A stretch of 64,000 bases of DNA from Desulfovibrio piger (GTDB lineage: Bacteria > Desulfobacterota > Desulfovibrionia > Desulfovibrionales > Desulfovibrionaceae), in the NCBI RefSeq assembly GCF_951793255.1, contig NZ_OX636706.1:2474001-2538000 (forward strand), given 5' to 3'. The position numbers and the translations under genes were made by a program. Positions 43,214-52,977 of the stretch are shown piece by piece (position 1 is the stretch's first letter; every line of letters begins with the position of its first letter). A model generated the notes under the pieces. The model was not told the origin of the DNA. It saw only the letters and a list, made by a program, of their open reading frames with translations, and did not search any database.

Positions 43214-44110
43214 TCAGGCCGCTCTCGTGATGGTGTACTCGGCAAGGGCGCGCAGGAATTCGGCTTCGGGACCGCTGAAACCGGCCAGCGCGGCGCAGGC
43301 GGCATCCGCCTGTTCGCGGGCCAGGCGGCGGCTTTCGTCAAGCCCCACCAGCGCAGGATAGGTGTTCTTGCCCTGTTCGGCATCGCTGCCGGCGGGCTTG
43401 CCCAGGGTGGCCGTGTCGGAAACGACGTCCAGTATGTCGTCCGCGATCTGGAAAGCCACCCCCAGCGCGGCACCGTAACGGCCGATGCGCTCGCACACAT
43501 CGTCCGCAGCACCGGCCAGCAGCGCACCGCACACGCAGGAGGCCCGCAGCAGGGCCCCGGTCTTCATGGCATGCATGCGGCGCAGCTCCGCCATGCTCAC
43601 GGGCGGCAGGCCGGTGTAGAGCATGTCCCATTCCTGTCCGCCCACCATGCCGGACGAACCGGCGGCACGGGCAAATTCCGCCACGGCCCGCAGCACCTGA
43701 CCGGCGGGCAGCTCCACCCGGCACATATGGGCAAAGGCATCCGTCAGCAGGGCATCCCCGGCCAGGATGGCCGTGGCCTCGTCGAATGCCTTGTGGTTGG
43801 AGGGCTTGCCGCGGCGCAAATCGTCGTCATCCATGGCGGGCAAATCGTCATGGATCAGGGAATAGGTATGGACCATCTCGATGGCGGAGGCGAAGGGCAA
43901 CACGTCCTCCGGCTTCAGGCCGCACAGGGCGGCACAGCTCAGGCACAGGACAGGGCGCAGACGCTTGCCGCCCGCCTGCAGGCTGTACAGCATGGATTCC
44001 CGCAACCGGGGCGGCATCTCCTGCCCGTCAAGACAGGTCGCCAGATAGCTTTCCACCAGCTTCCCGCGTTCTTTCAGCAGGGATTTCATGGCTTCTGTAG
44101 ACATCATCAT
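43214..44110 (-). CDS. ispA: Geranyl/farnesyl diphosphate synthase (IspA type)
   Basis: 298 residues. First aspartate-rich motif DDLPAMDDDDLRRG and second DDILD are complete, with GGKRLRPVL near the N-terminus and LKPEDVLPFASAIEMVHTYSLIHDD. Product is probably C15. Three ATG codons in a row lie at the start (44110, 44107, 44104); the first overlaps the xseB stop as ATGA and has GGAG five bases upstream. It works with Dxs and IspG, encoded in the same operon. Confidence 0.94.
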   Translation of the reverse strand: MMMSTEAMKSLLKERGKLVESYLATCLDGQEMPPRLRESMLYSLQAGGKRLRPVLCLSCAALCGLKPEDVLPFASAIEMVHTYSLIHDDLPAMDDDDLRRGKPSNHKAFDEATAILAGDALLTDAFAHMCRVELPAGQVLRAVAEFARAAGSSGMVGGQEWDMLYTGLPPVSMAELRRMHAMKTGALLRASCVCGALLAGAADDVCERIGRYGAALGVAFQIADDILDVVSDTATLGKPAGSDAEQGKNTYPALVGLDESRRLAREQADAACAALAGFSGPEAEFLRALAEYTITRAA

Positions 44111-44376
44111 CGTTGCTCCACACTCTGTTGCAGGGGATCTTCCATATTTTCTTCCGGCCGGAACGCCCGGCCCTGTCCTTCCTGCCAGACCGTCAGCTGC
44201 TGCCGGGCCTGCTCCAGCTGGCGCCGGCATTGCAGGGAACATTCCATGCCTTCCTGATACAGGGCCATCCCCTCTTCCAGCGACGGCTGCCCGTTCTCCA
44301 GGGCTTCCACGATCTCCTGCAGGCGCGCCATGCGCTCCTCAAAGGTCAGGTTCTTCTTGCTCGTTCTGGCTTTCAT
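44107..44376 (-). CDS. xseB: Exodeoxyribonuclease VII small subunit
   Basis: 89 residues. LTFEERMARLQEIVEALENGQPSLEEGM... is the XseB signature: a short strand-helix unit with the alternating E-x-I-V-x-x-L-E pattern. It binds several copies to XseA. It overlaps ispA by four bases and lies 6 bases after the M23 peptidase gene. Confidence 0.93.
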   Translation of the reverse strand: MKARTSKKNLTFEERMARLQEIVEALENGQPSLEEGMALYQEGMECSLQCRRQLEQARQQLTVWQEGQGRAFRPEENMEDPLQQSVEQR

Positions 44377-44382
44377 GCTTCA

Positions 44383-45276
44383 TCATCTCCGGGCAGCGGG
44401 ACGCGCTTCCAGCAGAGGTTCCGGGTCCACCGCCTGTCCCAGGACGATCAGGGAAAGATGCAGATGCGGCCCCGTGACCCGTCCCGTGGACCCAACTTTG
44501 CCGATGACCTGGCCACGCCGGACCACATCGCCCGGCCGGACAAGGATACGGGACATGTGCAGGTAAGAAGTGAACACTCCCTGCCCGTGGTCAATATATA
44601 CGGCATTGCCGGAAAAATACAAATCGTCGGCCAGCACGACCCGGCCGTCGGCGCAGGCCAGGATGGGCGTCCCTTCCGCACCGCGCAGGTCGAGCCCGCG
44701 ATGCACGCCGCGCGGCTGGTCATTGAAGACCCGCTTGAGTCCGAACTTGCTGGAAACGCTCCCCGGCACAGGCCGCGCAAAAGGGGCCGTCCACAAACGT
44801 TCCGGGCTGTAGTTGTCCAGGGCCTTGCCGGCCTTCTCCCGGTCCCTGCGGATGCGCTCCCGCACCTCTGCCGGGGGATCCACATATTTTTTGTCCACCC
44901 GCAGGGCCTGCACCGGACGCTTTTTGTCGAACAGGGCCACGCGGGCCTCCGCCTGCTGTCCGTCCTGCGTCCGCGTTTTCAGGTCAAGGCTTTTGGCGCT
45001 GCTGTCCAGCGGGACAGGCAGCAGGAACTCCGCCTGCCAGCCGCTCCCTGACGGCTGTGCCGCCATGACATGCTCACGCTCCAGCCAAAAGACGGTCACG
45101 GGACGTGCAGGTCCGTCACCGGAGACCTGTACGCGGATGGCGTCGCCGCGGGCCGCCCGTGCGGGAACGTCCAGATGCATGGCCGTCATGGCCGGGAAAG
45201 ACCACAGCAGGAACAGGACCGCTGCCCCCAGGATGCCGCTTACCGGCCGTTGGAAAAAAGAAGACTGTTCAGGCAT
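44383..45276 (-). CDS. Exported M23 (LytM-type) metallopeptidase
   Basis: 297 residues. An N-terminal hydrophobic segment (residues 15-30) anchors or exports it. The C-terminal M23 domain has zinc ligands in HRGLDLRG (H-x(3)-D) and HLHLS (H-x-H), with the GxVVLADDLYFSGNAVYIDHG core and a GQVIGKVGSTGRVTGPH loop. It should cut peptidoglycan cross-bridges or regulate amidases. The middle domain is all-beta. ATG 45276 overlaps the xseA stop by 8 bases and follows GGGAGGGG. It is unusual to find it sandwiched between the two exonuclease VII subunits. Confidence 0.9.
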   Translation of the reverse strand: MPEQSSFFQRPVSGILGAAVLFLLWSFPAMTAMHLDVPARAARGDAIRVQVSGDGPARPVTVFWLEREHVMAAQPSGSGWQAEFLLPVPLDSSAKSLDLKTRTQDGQQAEARVALFDKKRPVQALRVDKKYVDPPAEVRERIRRDREKAGKALDNYSPERLWTAPFARPVPGSVSSKFGLKRVFNDQPRGVHRGLDLRGAEGTPILACADGRVVLADDLYFSGNAVYIDHGQGVFTSYLHMSRILVRPGDVVRRGQVIGKVGSTGRVTGPHLHLSLIVLGQAVDPEPLLEARPAARR

Positions 45277-46762
45277 GCTCCCCTCCCTGTCCGTCATGAG
45301 GATGCACCGCGGTGATCCTGGCTTCCAGCTCCCCGTCCTGTAACAGGATGCGCACGTCCTGCCCGGTGCTGCTCTGCCCGGTCGAAGACAGCACGCGCCC
45401 TTCGTCCGTGCGTACCACGGCATAGCCGCGCCCCAGCGGAGCCAGCGGATTGCAGGCCGCCAGACGCAGTTCCAGACATTCCAGCCCGTGCCCGCGATGC
45501 GAGACACGCTCCTGCCCCAGACGCGCCAGCTCACGCGTGCAATCCCGCACGGCCTGCTCACGACCGCGCACCATCAGATGCACGGCATTGCCAAGCTTTT
45601 GTTCCAGCAGGGCAAGACGCTGCTGCAGATGTGCCAGCCGTCCCGGCCCCGTGAGGGCCCGCAAACGCTCCTGGCTGTGCTGCAGGCTGCGCTCACGATC
45701 CCGCACCAGGCGTTCCCCGGCCTGGAGCAAACGCTGCCGCCACTGCTGCCATTGCTGCCCCGCCCCCTCAAGACGACGGGCGGGCGAACACAGGCGCAGG
45801 CCGCGCTCGCAACGCTGGAGCCGGTCTTCCTGCCGTTGCAGCCACCCCTGGCGTGCGCGCTCCAGCGCCAGAGAAAGCTCGTCCAGGCGCTGCCAGTATT
45901 CGCGCCGCAAGGGCCAGAGCAGCTGGGCCGCGTGGGAAGGGGTAGCCGCACGAACGTCGGCCGTCATGTCGGCCAGGGTCACGTCCACTTCATGGCCGAT
46001 ACCGGCCAGCACCGGGATTTTTGAGGAAAAAATGGCGGTCGCCACGTCTTCCTCGTTGAAGCACCAAAGGTCTTCCAGCGAACCGCCGCCCCGGATGATC
46101 ACCGCGACCTGTGCCCAGCCCTGGCGGTTGATCTCGTCCAGGGCCCGGCAGATCTGCCCGGCAGCGCCCTCCCCCTGCACCCTCACCGGGAACAGGCGCA
46201 CTTCGGCCCCCAGGCCTCGCACGGAGGCCAGTTCCATGAAGTCATGGATGGCAGCCCCGGCAGGTGACGTCACCAGCGCCACGCGGCTGGGACTGGCAGG
46301 CAGAGGACGTTTGCGCTCCGCGGCAAAAAAACCGCGGGCAGCCAGCGCCTGTTTGCGCTCCTCGAAGGCCTGGGCCAGCAGGCCCTGCCCCCCGGCCTGC
46401 ACCAGTTCCACGATCAGCTGGTATCGGCCGCGCGGCCCGTAGACACTGATCTGCCCGGCACAGAACAATTCGGAGCCCTGCCGCAGCAGACGTACGGGAT
46501 CCGGCCGGGGCTCGGCGAAGATCTCGCCGGTCAGGGGGTCGAAGTTCCGGCCGCGCATCTGGCGGTCCCGGAACCAGACGCATTGCAGCTGGGCACCGGC
46601 ATCCTTGAGGGTAAAATAGATATGCCCGGATCCGGGGAAAGACAGTTCGCCTATCTCGCCCCGGACCCAGACGAAGGGGAAGGTCCCCTCCAGAGTACGA
46701 CGCATCCTGTCCGTCAGTTCAGTGACGGACAGGATGCGCTCTTGTTCACACGCAGCGGGCAT
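45269..46762 (-). CDS. xseA: Exodeoxyribonuclease VII large subunit
   Basis: 497 residues. An N-terminal OB fold (VRGEIGELSFPGSGHIYFTLKD), the catalytic region with VALVTSPAGAAIHDFME, VIIRGGGSLEDLWCFNEE and AGIGHEVDVTLADMTADVRAATPSHAA, then a long Arg/Gln-rich coiled coil (about 280-430) and a C-terminal GRGYAVVRT segment. With XseB it degrades single-stranded DNA. It follows proS by 24 bases. Confidence 0.96.
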   Translation of the reverse strand: MPAACEQERILSVTELTDRMRRTLEGTFPFVWVRGEIGELSFPGSGHIYFTLKDAGAQLQCVWFRDRQMRGRNFDPLTGEIFAEPRPDPVRLLRQGSELFCAGQISVYGPRGRYQLIVELVQAGGQGLLAQAFEERKQALAARGFFAAERKRPLPASPSRVALVTSPAGAAIHDFMELASVRGLGAEVRLFPVRVQGEGAAGQICRALDEINRQGWAQVAVIIRGGGSLEDLWCFNEEDVATAIFSSKIPVLAGIGHEVDVTLADMTADVRAATPSHAAQLLWPLRREYWQRLDELSLALERARQGWLQRQEDRLQRCERGLRLCSPARRLEGAGQQWQQWRQRLLQAGERLVRDRERSLQHSQERLRALTGPGRLAHLQQRLALLEQKLGNAVHLMVRGREQAVRDCTRELARLGQERVSHRGHGLECLELRLAACNPLAPLGRGYAVVRTDEGRVLSSTGQSSTGQDVRILLQDGELEARITAVHPHDGQGGEHA

Positions 46763-46786
46763 GCAGGGGCTCCGCTGTCAGCCGTC

Positions 46787-48517
46787 CTAGGCGCGGCGCT
46801 CGGCCCAGGCCTTGCGCACGCCTTCCATCCACTGGGGCAGCGCGGTTTCCAGGGCATCCACGGGCAGTTCGCCCTTTTCGCCCGTACGACGGTCCTTGCA
46901 TTCCAGCACGCCGCGGGACAGGCCCTTGCCGCCCAGCACCAGCTGCATGGGCGCACCGATGAGGTCGGCATCCTTGAACTTGACGCCGGGGCGCTCTTCG
47001 CGGTCGTCCAGCAGCACGGTCACACCGGCCTTGCACAGCATGGCGTAGATCTCTTCGGCCTTGGCGCGGACTTCTTCCTTGCCGGGGTCGAGGTTGAGCA
47101 GGATGCATTCCACAGGAGCCACGGTGGGCGGGAAGATGATGCCGTGCTCGTCGTGGTTCTGTTCGATGGCGGAGGCCACCACGCGGGAGATGCCGATGCC
47201 GTAGCAGCCCATGATCATGACGTTTTCCTTGCCGTTCTCGTCCAGATACACGGCATGCATGGCGTCGCTGTACTTGGTGCCCAGCTTGAAGATGTGGCCC
47301 ACTTCGATGCCCTTGGGCAGCTCGATGGCGCCGCCGCAGCGCGGGCAGGGGTCGCTCAGGGTGATGCAGCGCAGGTCGGCGTAGGCCGTGACCTTCACGT
47401 CGCGGCGCAGGTCCACATGCACCAGATGCGCGTCAGCGGCGTTGGCGCCCACCACGTAATCGGTGGCACCCTGCAGCTCGAGGTCGGCGTAGATGGGCAC
47501 ATCCAGGCCCACGGGACCGGCAAAGCCCAGAGGCGCGGCCGTGACCTTTTCCACCACGGCGGCCGGAGCCAGTTCCACGGTGGTGGCGTTGAGCAGGTTC
47601 TTGAGCTTGATGTCGTTGACTTCGCGGTCGCCGCGCACCAGCACGGCCACGGTCTTGCCGTCCACCACGAAGAGCATGGTCTTGACCACCTGCGAAGGAG
47701 CCACCTTGAGCATGGCGCTCACTTCTTCCACGGTGTGGGCCGCAGGCGTGGCGACCTTTTCGTAGGGGGCGCAGGTCTCGGTGCAGGGGGTGCCGTTCCA
47801 GACCACTTCGGCGCGTTCCACGTTGGCGGCGTAGCTGCATTCGGTGCAGGCGGCGATGGTGTCTTCGCCGGTATCGGCCAGCACCATGAACTCGTGCGAG
47901 AAATTGCCGCCGATGGAGCCGGTGTCGGCTTCCACGGCGCGGAAGCGCAGGCCCAGACGCTTGAAGATGCGGCAGTAGGCGTCGTACATCAGCTTGTAGC
48001 TTTCGTCGGCACCGGCATCGCTGGAATCGAAGGAATAGGCGTCCTTCATGACGAATTCACGGCCGCGCATCAGGCCGAAGCGGGGACGGATCTCGTCGCG
48101 GAACTTGGTCTGGATCTGGTACAGACGCACGGGCAGCTGGCGGTAGGAGCGCACTTCGCCGCGCACCAGGTCGGTGATGACTTCCTCATGCGTGGGGCCA
48201 AGGCAGTAATCGCGGTCGTTGCGGTCCTTGAAGCGCAGCAGCTCCTTGCCGTAGTACTCCCAGCGGCCGGTCTCTTTCCAGAGGTCGCCGGGGATGACCA
48301 TGGGCATGAGCAGCTCGGAGAAACCGGCGGCGTCCATTTCCTCGCGCACCACGCGCTGCACGTTTTCCAGGGCCTTCAGGCCCAGAGGCAGGTAGATGTA
48401 CACGCCGGAGGTGAGCTTGCGGACCATGCCGGCGCGCAGCAGCAGCTTGTGGCTGACCACTTCCGCTTCGGAAGGGGATTCCTTGAGCGTGGGGATGTAG
48501 GTGGAGCTGAAACGCAT
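46787..48517 (-). CDS. proS: Prolyl-tRNA synthetase (bacterial type)
   Basis: 576 residues, class II synthetase. Motif 2 appears as [25 protein letters not shown], motif 3 as [16 protein letters not shown], and the ~180-residue insertion between motifs 2 and 3 is the YbaK-like editing domain that removes misacylated alanine. The C-terminal anticodon domain has [21 protein letters not shown]. Length is standard. Its ATG overlaps the ispG stop. Confidence 0.97.
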   Translation of the reverse strand: MRFSSTYIPTLKESPSEAEVVSHKLLLRAGMVRKLTSGVYIYLPLGLKALENVQRVVREEMDAAGFSELLMPMVIPGDLWKETGRWEYYGKELLRFKDRNDRDYCLGPTHEEVITDLVRGEVRSYRQLPVRLYQIQTKFRDEIRPRFGLMRGREFVMKDAYSFDSSDAGADESYKLMYDAYCRIFKRLGLRFRAVEADTGSIGGNFSHEFMVLADTGEDTIAACTECSYAANVERAEVVWNGTPCTETCAPYEKVATPAAHTVEEVSAMLKVAPSQVVKTMLFVVDGKTVAVLVRGDREVNDIKLKNLLNATTVELAPAAVVEKVTAAPLGFAGPVGLDVPIYADLELQGATDYVVGANAADAHLVHVDLRRDVKVTAYADLRCITLSDPCPRCGGAIELPKGIEVGHIFKLGTKYSDAMHAVYLDENGKENVMIMGCYGIGISRVVASAIEQNHDEHGIIFPPTVAPVECILLNLDPGKEEVRAKAEEIYAMLCKAGVTVLLDDREERPGVKFKDADLIGAPMQLVLGGKGLSRGVLECKDRRTGEKGELPVDALETALPQWMEGVRKAWAERRA

Positions 48518-49593
48518 CAGTGAGTTTCCTTTTCTTTAAGCAGTCGTTGAAGTTCTTCCATAAAAGCCGCGAGCAGGGCGTCCTGTCCCTTGACGGAACG
48601 GATGACTTCCCCCTTGCGGAAAATGATGCCTTTGTCGCGGCCGCCGGCCACGCCCAGATCGGCCTCGCGGGCCTCACCGGGACCGTTGACCACACAGCCC
48701 ATGACCGCGACCTTGATGTCCGCCGTGGATTCGGCCAGCGCATCCTCTACGGCACGCGCCAGACCGAAGAGGTCAATCTCCGTGCGCCCGCAGGTGGGAC
48801 AGGAGATGATCTCCGGCCCGCGACGGCGCAGCCCTAAGGCCCGCAGGATCTCCCAGGCCACGGTCACTTCCTCGGCAGGATCGGCCGTGAGCGAGACGCG
48901 CAGGGTGTCGCCGATGCCCTCGTGCAGCAAAATACCCAGGCCCACAGCGGACTTGACCGTGCCGCGCATGAGCCCGCCCGCCTCGGTGACGCCGATGTGC
49001 AGCGGATAGTCGCAGGATTTGGCCAGCAGGCGGTAGGCCGCAATGGTATCGAGCACCGAAGAGGACTTGAGGGAGATCTTGGTATCGTAGAAGCCCCGGT
49101 CCTCCAGCATGCGCACATGGCTGAGCGCGCTCTCCACCATGGCCTCAACGCAGGGGCCGCCGTACTTCTGCAGCAGATGCTTTTCCACGGAACCGGAATT
49201 GACGCCCACCCGGATGACAGCGCCGTTGGCCTTGGCGGCATCCACCACGCGATCCACATGCTCGCGGGGCCCGATGTTGCCGGGATTGATGCGCAGCCCC
49301 TCCAGTCCGGCTTCCAGGGCAGCCAGCGCCAGACGGTAGTCGAAATGGATGTCCGCGATGAGGGGCACGGGCGAACCGTCACGCAGGGCCCGCAAGGCCT
49401 TGGCCGCCGTCATGTCGGGCACGGCCACGCGCACCACTTCGCAACCGCGGCGCACAAGGCGGTCGATCTGGGCCAGCGTGGCTTCCACGTCACGGGTATC
49501 GGTATTGGTCATGCTCTGCACCATCACCGGCGCGCCGCCGCCGATGGCCAGCTTACCCAGCCTGATACCCCGGCTGATACGTTTTTCCTGCAT
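48517..49593 (-). CDS. ispG: 4-hydroxy-3-methylbut-2-enyl diphosphate synthase (ferredoxin/flavodoxin)
   Basis: 358 residues. It converts the MEP-pathway cyclodiphosphate to HMBPP using a [4Fe-4S] cluster. The TIM-barrel N-domain ([20 protein letters not shown]) and the cluster domain (CPTCGRTE...[11 protein letters not shown]) are complete. GAGG precedes the ATG by six bases. It is the first gene of the seven-gene ispG-proS-xseA-M23-xseB-ispA-dxs operon and thus sets expression of two further isoprenoid enzymes. Confidence 0.97.
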   Translation of the reverse strand: MQEKRISRGIRLGKLAIGGGAPVMVQSMTNTDTRDVEATLAQIDRLVRRGCEVVRVAVPDMTAAKALRALRDGSPVPLIADIHFDYRLALAALEAGLEGLRINPGNIGPREHVDRVVDAAKANGAVIRVGVNSGSVEKHLLQKYGGPCVEAMVESALSHVRMLEDRGFYDTKISLKSSSVLDTIAAYRLLAKSCDYPLHIGVTEAGGLMRGTVKSAVGLGILLHEGIGDTLRVSLTADPAEEVTVAWEILRALGLRRRGPEIISCPTCGRTEIDLFGLARAVEDALAESTADIKVAVMGCVVNGPGEAREADLGVAGGRDKGIIFRKGEVIRSVKGQDALLAAFMEELQRLLKEKETH

Positions 49594-49918
49594 GGCAGAC
49601 CTCGAAAAAATTGGTTTGCAACAAAAGTGCCGCCAGTGTCTTATGCTATTTCAGCAGGCAAGCCAAGTCCTGTAGGGGCCGGAAACATGGCGGCGCCATC
49701 CCCCGCATCCAGGACACCGAATCATGCCGCACGCCGGGGCAGGCTGTCCATCTCCAGCGCGGCCCATGCGGCCTTCCGCTGCCGCCGCACTTGCCAGCCG
49801 TACGGCTTTTGCCTATAAACTCCCCATTCCAACGACATGTTCCGGGCGCTCCTGCGCCTTTTTTCCGCCTGCGCCACCGGCGCATGGCCCTGAACTTCCA
49901 AGCCCGCAAGGAGAGGCC
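49594..49918. promoter_or_regulatory. Divergent intergenic region between ispG and ychF
   Basis: 325 bases without a gene. Toward ispG a weak promoter can be drawn on the minus strand: TTGGCT (49661-49666) and ATAAGA (49639-49644), 16 bases apart. No clear promoter is seen for ychF. Confidence 0.35.
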
Positions 49919-51019
49919 ATGTCCCTCAGCATCGGCATTGTGGGTCTGCCCAACGTGGGGAAATCCACCCTGTTCAACGCCCTGACCAAGGCTCAGAACG
50001 CGCAGGCCGCCAACTATCCTTTCTGTACCATCGAACCCAACAAGGCCACCGTGGCCGTGCCCGACGAGCGCGTGGACGCGCTTTCGGCCAAGGTCTCGCC
50101 CAAGAAGACCATCCACGCCAGCGTGGACTTCATCGACATCGCCGGTCTGGTGCGCGGCGCCAGCAAGGGCGAAGGCCTGGGCAACCAGTTCCTGGGCAAC
50201 ATCCGCGAATGCGCCGCCATCGTGGAAGTGGTGCGCTGCTTCGAGGATGAGAACATCACCCATGTGGACGGCAGCGTGGATCCCCTGCGCGACATCGATA
50301 CCATCGAGACCGAACTTTTGCTGGCCGACCTGCAGAGCGTGGAACGCCGCCTGGAAAAGCTGCAGAAGATGGCCAAGGGCAGCAAGGACGCCAAGGCCGC
50401 CGCAGAGATCATGCAGGGCCTGCTGGAGCACCTCAATGCCGGTAACGGCGCCCGCTCCTTCGAACTGCCCGACAACGAGACCTTCCTCCAGTCCTGGCGT
50501 GAACTGGGCCTGCTGACCGCCAAGCCCGTCATCTACTGCGCCAACGTGGACGAAGCCGCCGTGGCCGACGGCAACGACTTTGTGGCCCGCGTGCAGCAGC
50601 TGGCCGAAGAACGCCATTCCGGTTTCGCCTGCATCTGCGCCAAGCTGGAAGAAGAGCTGCAGGGCCTTTCCGCCGAGGAACAGGCCGAGATGCTCTCCTC
50701 CTACGGCATCTCGGAAAGCGGCCTGGTGCGCATCATCCGTACCGGCTACGATACGCTGGGCCTGTGCAGCTACTTCACCGCCGGTCCCGACGAAGTGCGC
50801 GCCTGGACCATCCACAAGGGCTGGAAGGCTCCCCAGGCTGCCGGTGTCATCCACACCGACTTCGAACGCGGCTTCATCCGCGCCGAAGTCATCTCCTACG
50901 CCGACTACATGAGCCACGAAAGCGAAGCCGCCTGCCGCTCCGACGGCGTGCTGCGCGTGGAAGGCAAGGAATACGTGGTGCAGGACGGCGACGTCATGCA
51001 CTTCCTGTTCAACGTCTAG
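49919..51019 (+). CDS. ychF: Redox-regulated ATPase/GTPase YchF
   Basis: 366 residues, an Obg-family P-loop protein that binds ribosomes and prefers ATP. G1 GLPNVGKST, switch II region DIAGLVRGASKGEGLGNQFL, a G4 equivalent NVDE in place of NKxD (the reason for ATP preference), a coiled-coil insertion around 125-190, and a C-terminal TGS domain (CSYFTAGPDEVRAWTI; HTDFERGFIRAEV). Start ATG 49919 follows AAGGAGAGG. It is monocistronic with its own terminator. Confidence 0.97.
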   Translation: MSLSIGIVGLPNVGKSTLFNALTKAQNAQAANYPFCTIEPNKATVAVPDERVDALSAKVSPKKTIHASVDFIDIAGLVRGASKGEGLGNQFLGNIRECAAIVEVVRCFEDENITHVDGSVDPLRDIDTIETELLLADLQSVERRLEKLQKMAKGSKDAKAAAEIMQGLLEHLNAGNGARSFELPDNETFLQSWRELGLLTAKPVIYCANVDEAAVADGNDFVARVQQLAEERHSGFACICAKLEEELQGLSAEEQAEMLSSYGISESGLVRIIRTGYDTLGLCSYFTAGPDEVRAWTIHKGWKAPQAAGVIHTDFERGFIRAEVISYADYMSHESEAACRSDGVLRVEGKEYVVQDGDVMHFLFNV

Positions 51020-51044
51020 CCGCATCAGGCCGATGATCTTCACA

Positions 51045-51071
51045 GGGACGGCGACAGCCGTCCCTTTTTTT
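51045..51071 (+). terminator. Terminator of ychF
   Basis: GGGACGGC / GCCGTCCC around GACA, then seven T, 26 bases after the stop codon. Confidence 0.95.
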
Positions 51072-51169
51072 ATGCCTCCCGGCAACAGGGGCAGAAGCAC
51101 AGCAGGATCCTGCCGCAACCCGGATGCCTCCCTGACTCCTTCTTTGCCTTTCGATCATCCTTGCGACGA

Positions 51170-51198
51170 TTGGACAATTTTTAGCGTCGATTTGATAT
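51170..51198 (+). promoter_or_regulatory. Promoter of the exported redox-protein operon
   Basis: TTGGAC (51170-51175) and TGATAT (51193-51198) are 17 bases apart, about 60 bases before the first gene. A CGACG/CGTCG pair flanks the -35 and could be an operator. Confidence 0.5.
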
Positions 51199-51256
51199 TT
51201 CCCCCTCACTGCGGCCGCGCTAGGTTCGTTCCATGATCTTCCTCAAGGAGCTTGCC

Positions 51257-51976
51257 ATGCGACGCAGATCCCTTCTTCCCCTTCTGGTCATCCTGATGTT
51301 CCTGTTCCCGCTGCTCCAGGCGGGAAACAGTCCTGCCAAAGGACTGGACGGGCGGCAGCAGAGCATGGTGCTCGTGTCCGCCTACACCGCCAATGGTGAT
51401 CTGGAACGCCTGCGCCCTGCCCTGGGCCAGGCACTGGACGCCGGGTTGACCATCAATGAAATCAAGGAAGTCCTGACCCATCTGTATGCCTACGTCGGCT
51501 TTCCCCGCAGTCTGAACGGGCTGCAGGTCTTCATGGAAGTCCTGGAGCAGCGCCGTGCCCGTGGCATCACGGATGTGGAAGGAAAAGCCGCCTCTCCCCT
51601 GCCCTCCACCCTAGACCGGGATGCGTACGGCGCCCGTGTCCGGGCCGACCTAGCCGGACAAAAGGAGATCCAGCCCCCGTCCGGCGTCCTGGCTTTTGCC
51701 CCGGTCATCGATACCTTTTTGAAGGAACATCTTTTTGCGGACATCTTCGCCCGTGACGTGCTCGACCGCAAAGCGCGCGAACTGTGCACCATCGCCGCTC
51801 TGGCCAGCCTGCCCGGGCTGGGAGGCCAGCTGCAATTCCATATGGGAGGGGCCATGAACTGCGGCCTGAGCCCGGAAGAGCTGGAGGGCTTCCTTGACCT
51901 GCTGGCTGCCCGTGTCGGCAGGCAGGAGGCGGATGCGGCCCGCACCGTGGCCCGAAAGGTGCTCGCCTCGCGCTGA
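51257..51976 (+). CDS. Exported carboxymuconolactone-decarboxylase (AhpD-like) family protein
   Basis: 239 residues. A signal peptide (RRRSLLPLLVILMFLFPLLQA, cleavage near residue 22) is followed by two CMD domains: LDAGLTINEIKEVLTHLYAYVGFPRS (residues ~65-90) and RKARELCTIAALASLPGLGGQLQFHMGGAMNCGLS (~170-205). The second is the carboxymuconolactone type; the CxxC of AhpD peroxidase reductants is absent. Such proteins usually lie in the cytoplasm, so the export signal is unusual. It is the first of four adjacent genes that all carry export signals. Confidence 0.82.
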   Translation: MRRRSLLPLLVILMFLFPLLQAGNSPAKGLDGRQQSMVLVSAYTANGDLERLRPALGQALDAGLTINEIKEVLTHLYAYVGFPRSLNGLQVFMEVLEQRRARGITDVEGKAASPLPSTLDRDAYGARVRADLAGQKEIQPPSGVLAFAPVIDTFLKEHLFADIFARDVLDRKARELCTIAALASLPGLGGQLQFHMGGAMNCGLSPEELEGFLDLLAARVGRQEADAARTVARKVLASR

Positions 51977-52006
51977 TGTCCCCTACCCAACTACGGAGGA
52001 AATGCC

Positions 52007-52963
52007 ATGTCCGTGAACCGGAGACAGTTCATCAAGGCGGGCAGCCTTGCCCTGGGCTCCCTGGCTGTCCACGGCCTGCCGCTGCAAGCCCGACCCGCAG
52101 AGGATAAGGCCACCGTGTACTTCACGCCCGAGATCACCACGGAGAGCCTGCTGCGCATCTACGAAAGGGTCTGTGCCCCGTTGCAGGGGCGCATCGCCAT
52201 CAAGCTCCATACCGGTGAGCCCCACGGCCCCAACATCCTGCCGCGCGACATGGTGCGGGCCCTGCAAGCCCGCATCCCGAAGAGCAGCATCGTGGAGTGC
52301 AACGTCCTCTACCCCAGCCCCCGCCAGACCACGGAAGGCCACCGCGAGACCCTGCGGACCAACGGCTGGACTTTCTGCCCTGTGGACATCATGGATGCCG
52401 ACGGCGAAGTCTCCCTGCCCATCCCCGGCGGGCGGCACCTTAAGGAAGTGGCCGTGGGCAAGAACCTGCTCAACTATGATTCCATGCTGGTGCTGACCCA
52501 CTTCAAGGGCCACGTGATGGGCGGTTTTGGCGGTTCGCTCAAGAATATCGCCATCGGCTGCGCCTCCGGCAAGACAGGCAAGGCGCAGCTGCACAGCGAC
52601 GGTACCAACCTGTGGGCGGGAGGGCCGCTGTTCATGGAGCGCATGGTGGAGGGCGGCAAGGCCATCACCACCCATTTCAAGGGGCATATGGCGTACATCA
52701 ATGTCCTGCGCCGTATGTCCGTGGACTGTGACTGCGCGGGGACCAGCGCCGCCGAACCGACCGCCCCGGATATCGGCATCCTGGCATCCACCGACCTGCT
52801 GGCCGTGGACCAGGCTTCGGTGGACATGGTCTACGCCCTGCCCGAACAGCAGCGCCGCGATCTTGTGGAACGCATCGAAAGCTGCAGCGGCCTGCGCCAG
52901 CTGGAATATATGGAGACCCTGGGCATGGGCCATGCCCGCTACGATCTTGTTTCCCTGTCCTGA
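52007..52963 (+). CDS. Exported DUF362 family protein
   Basis: 318 residues. The N-terminus NRRQFIKAGSLALGSLAVHG is a Tat-type signal (R-R-x-F-[I/L]-K). The rest matches DUF362 (IAIKLHTGEPHGPNILP; THFKGHVMGGFGGSLKNIAIGCASG; ...HMAYINVL; a ...LASTDLLAVDQASVDMVY segment). DUF362 is found alone or with ferredoxin domains; here no Fe-S motif is present. A Tat signal implies export in a folded, perhaps cofactor-bound state. Function is unknown. Confidence 0.82.
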   Translation: MSVNRRQFIKAGSLALGSLAVHGLPLQARPAEDKATVYFTPEITTESLLRIYERVCAPLQGRIAIKLHTGEPHGPNILPRDMVRALQARIPKSSIVECNVLYPSPRQTTEGHRETLRTNGWTFCPVDIMDADGEVSLPIPGGRHLKEVAVGKNLLNYDSMLVLTHFKGHVMGGFGGSLKNIAIGCASGKTGKAQLHSDGTNLWAGGPLFMERMVEGGKAITTHFKGHMAYINVLRRMSVDCDCAGTSAAEPTAPDIGILASTDLLAVDQASVDMVYALPEQQRRDLVERIESCSGLRQLEYMETLGMGHARYDLVSLS

Positions 52964-52977
52964 CAGGAGGTCATGTC

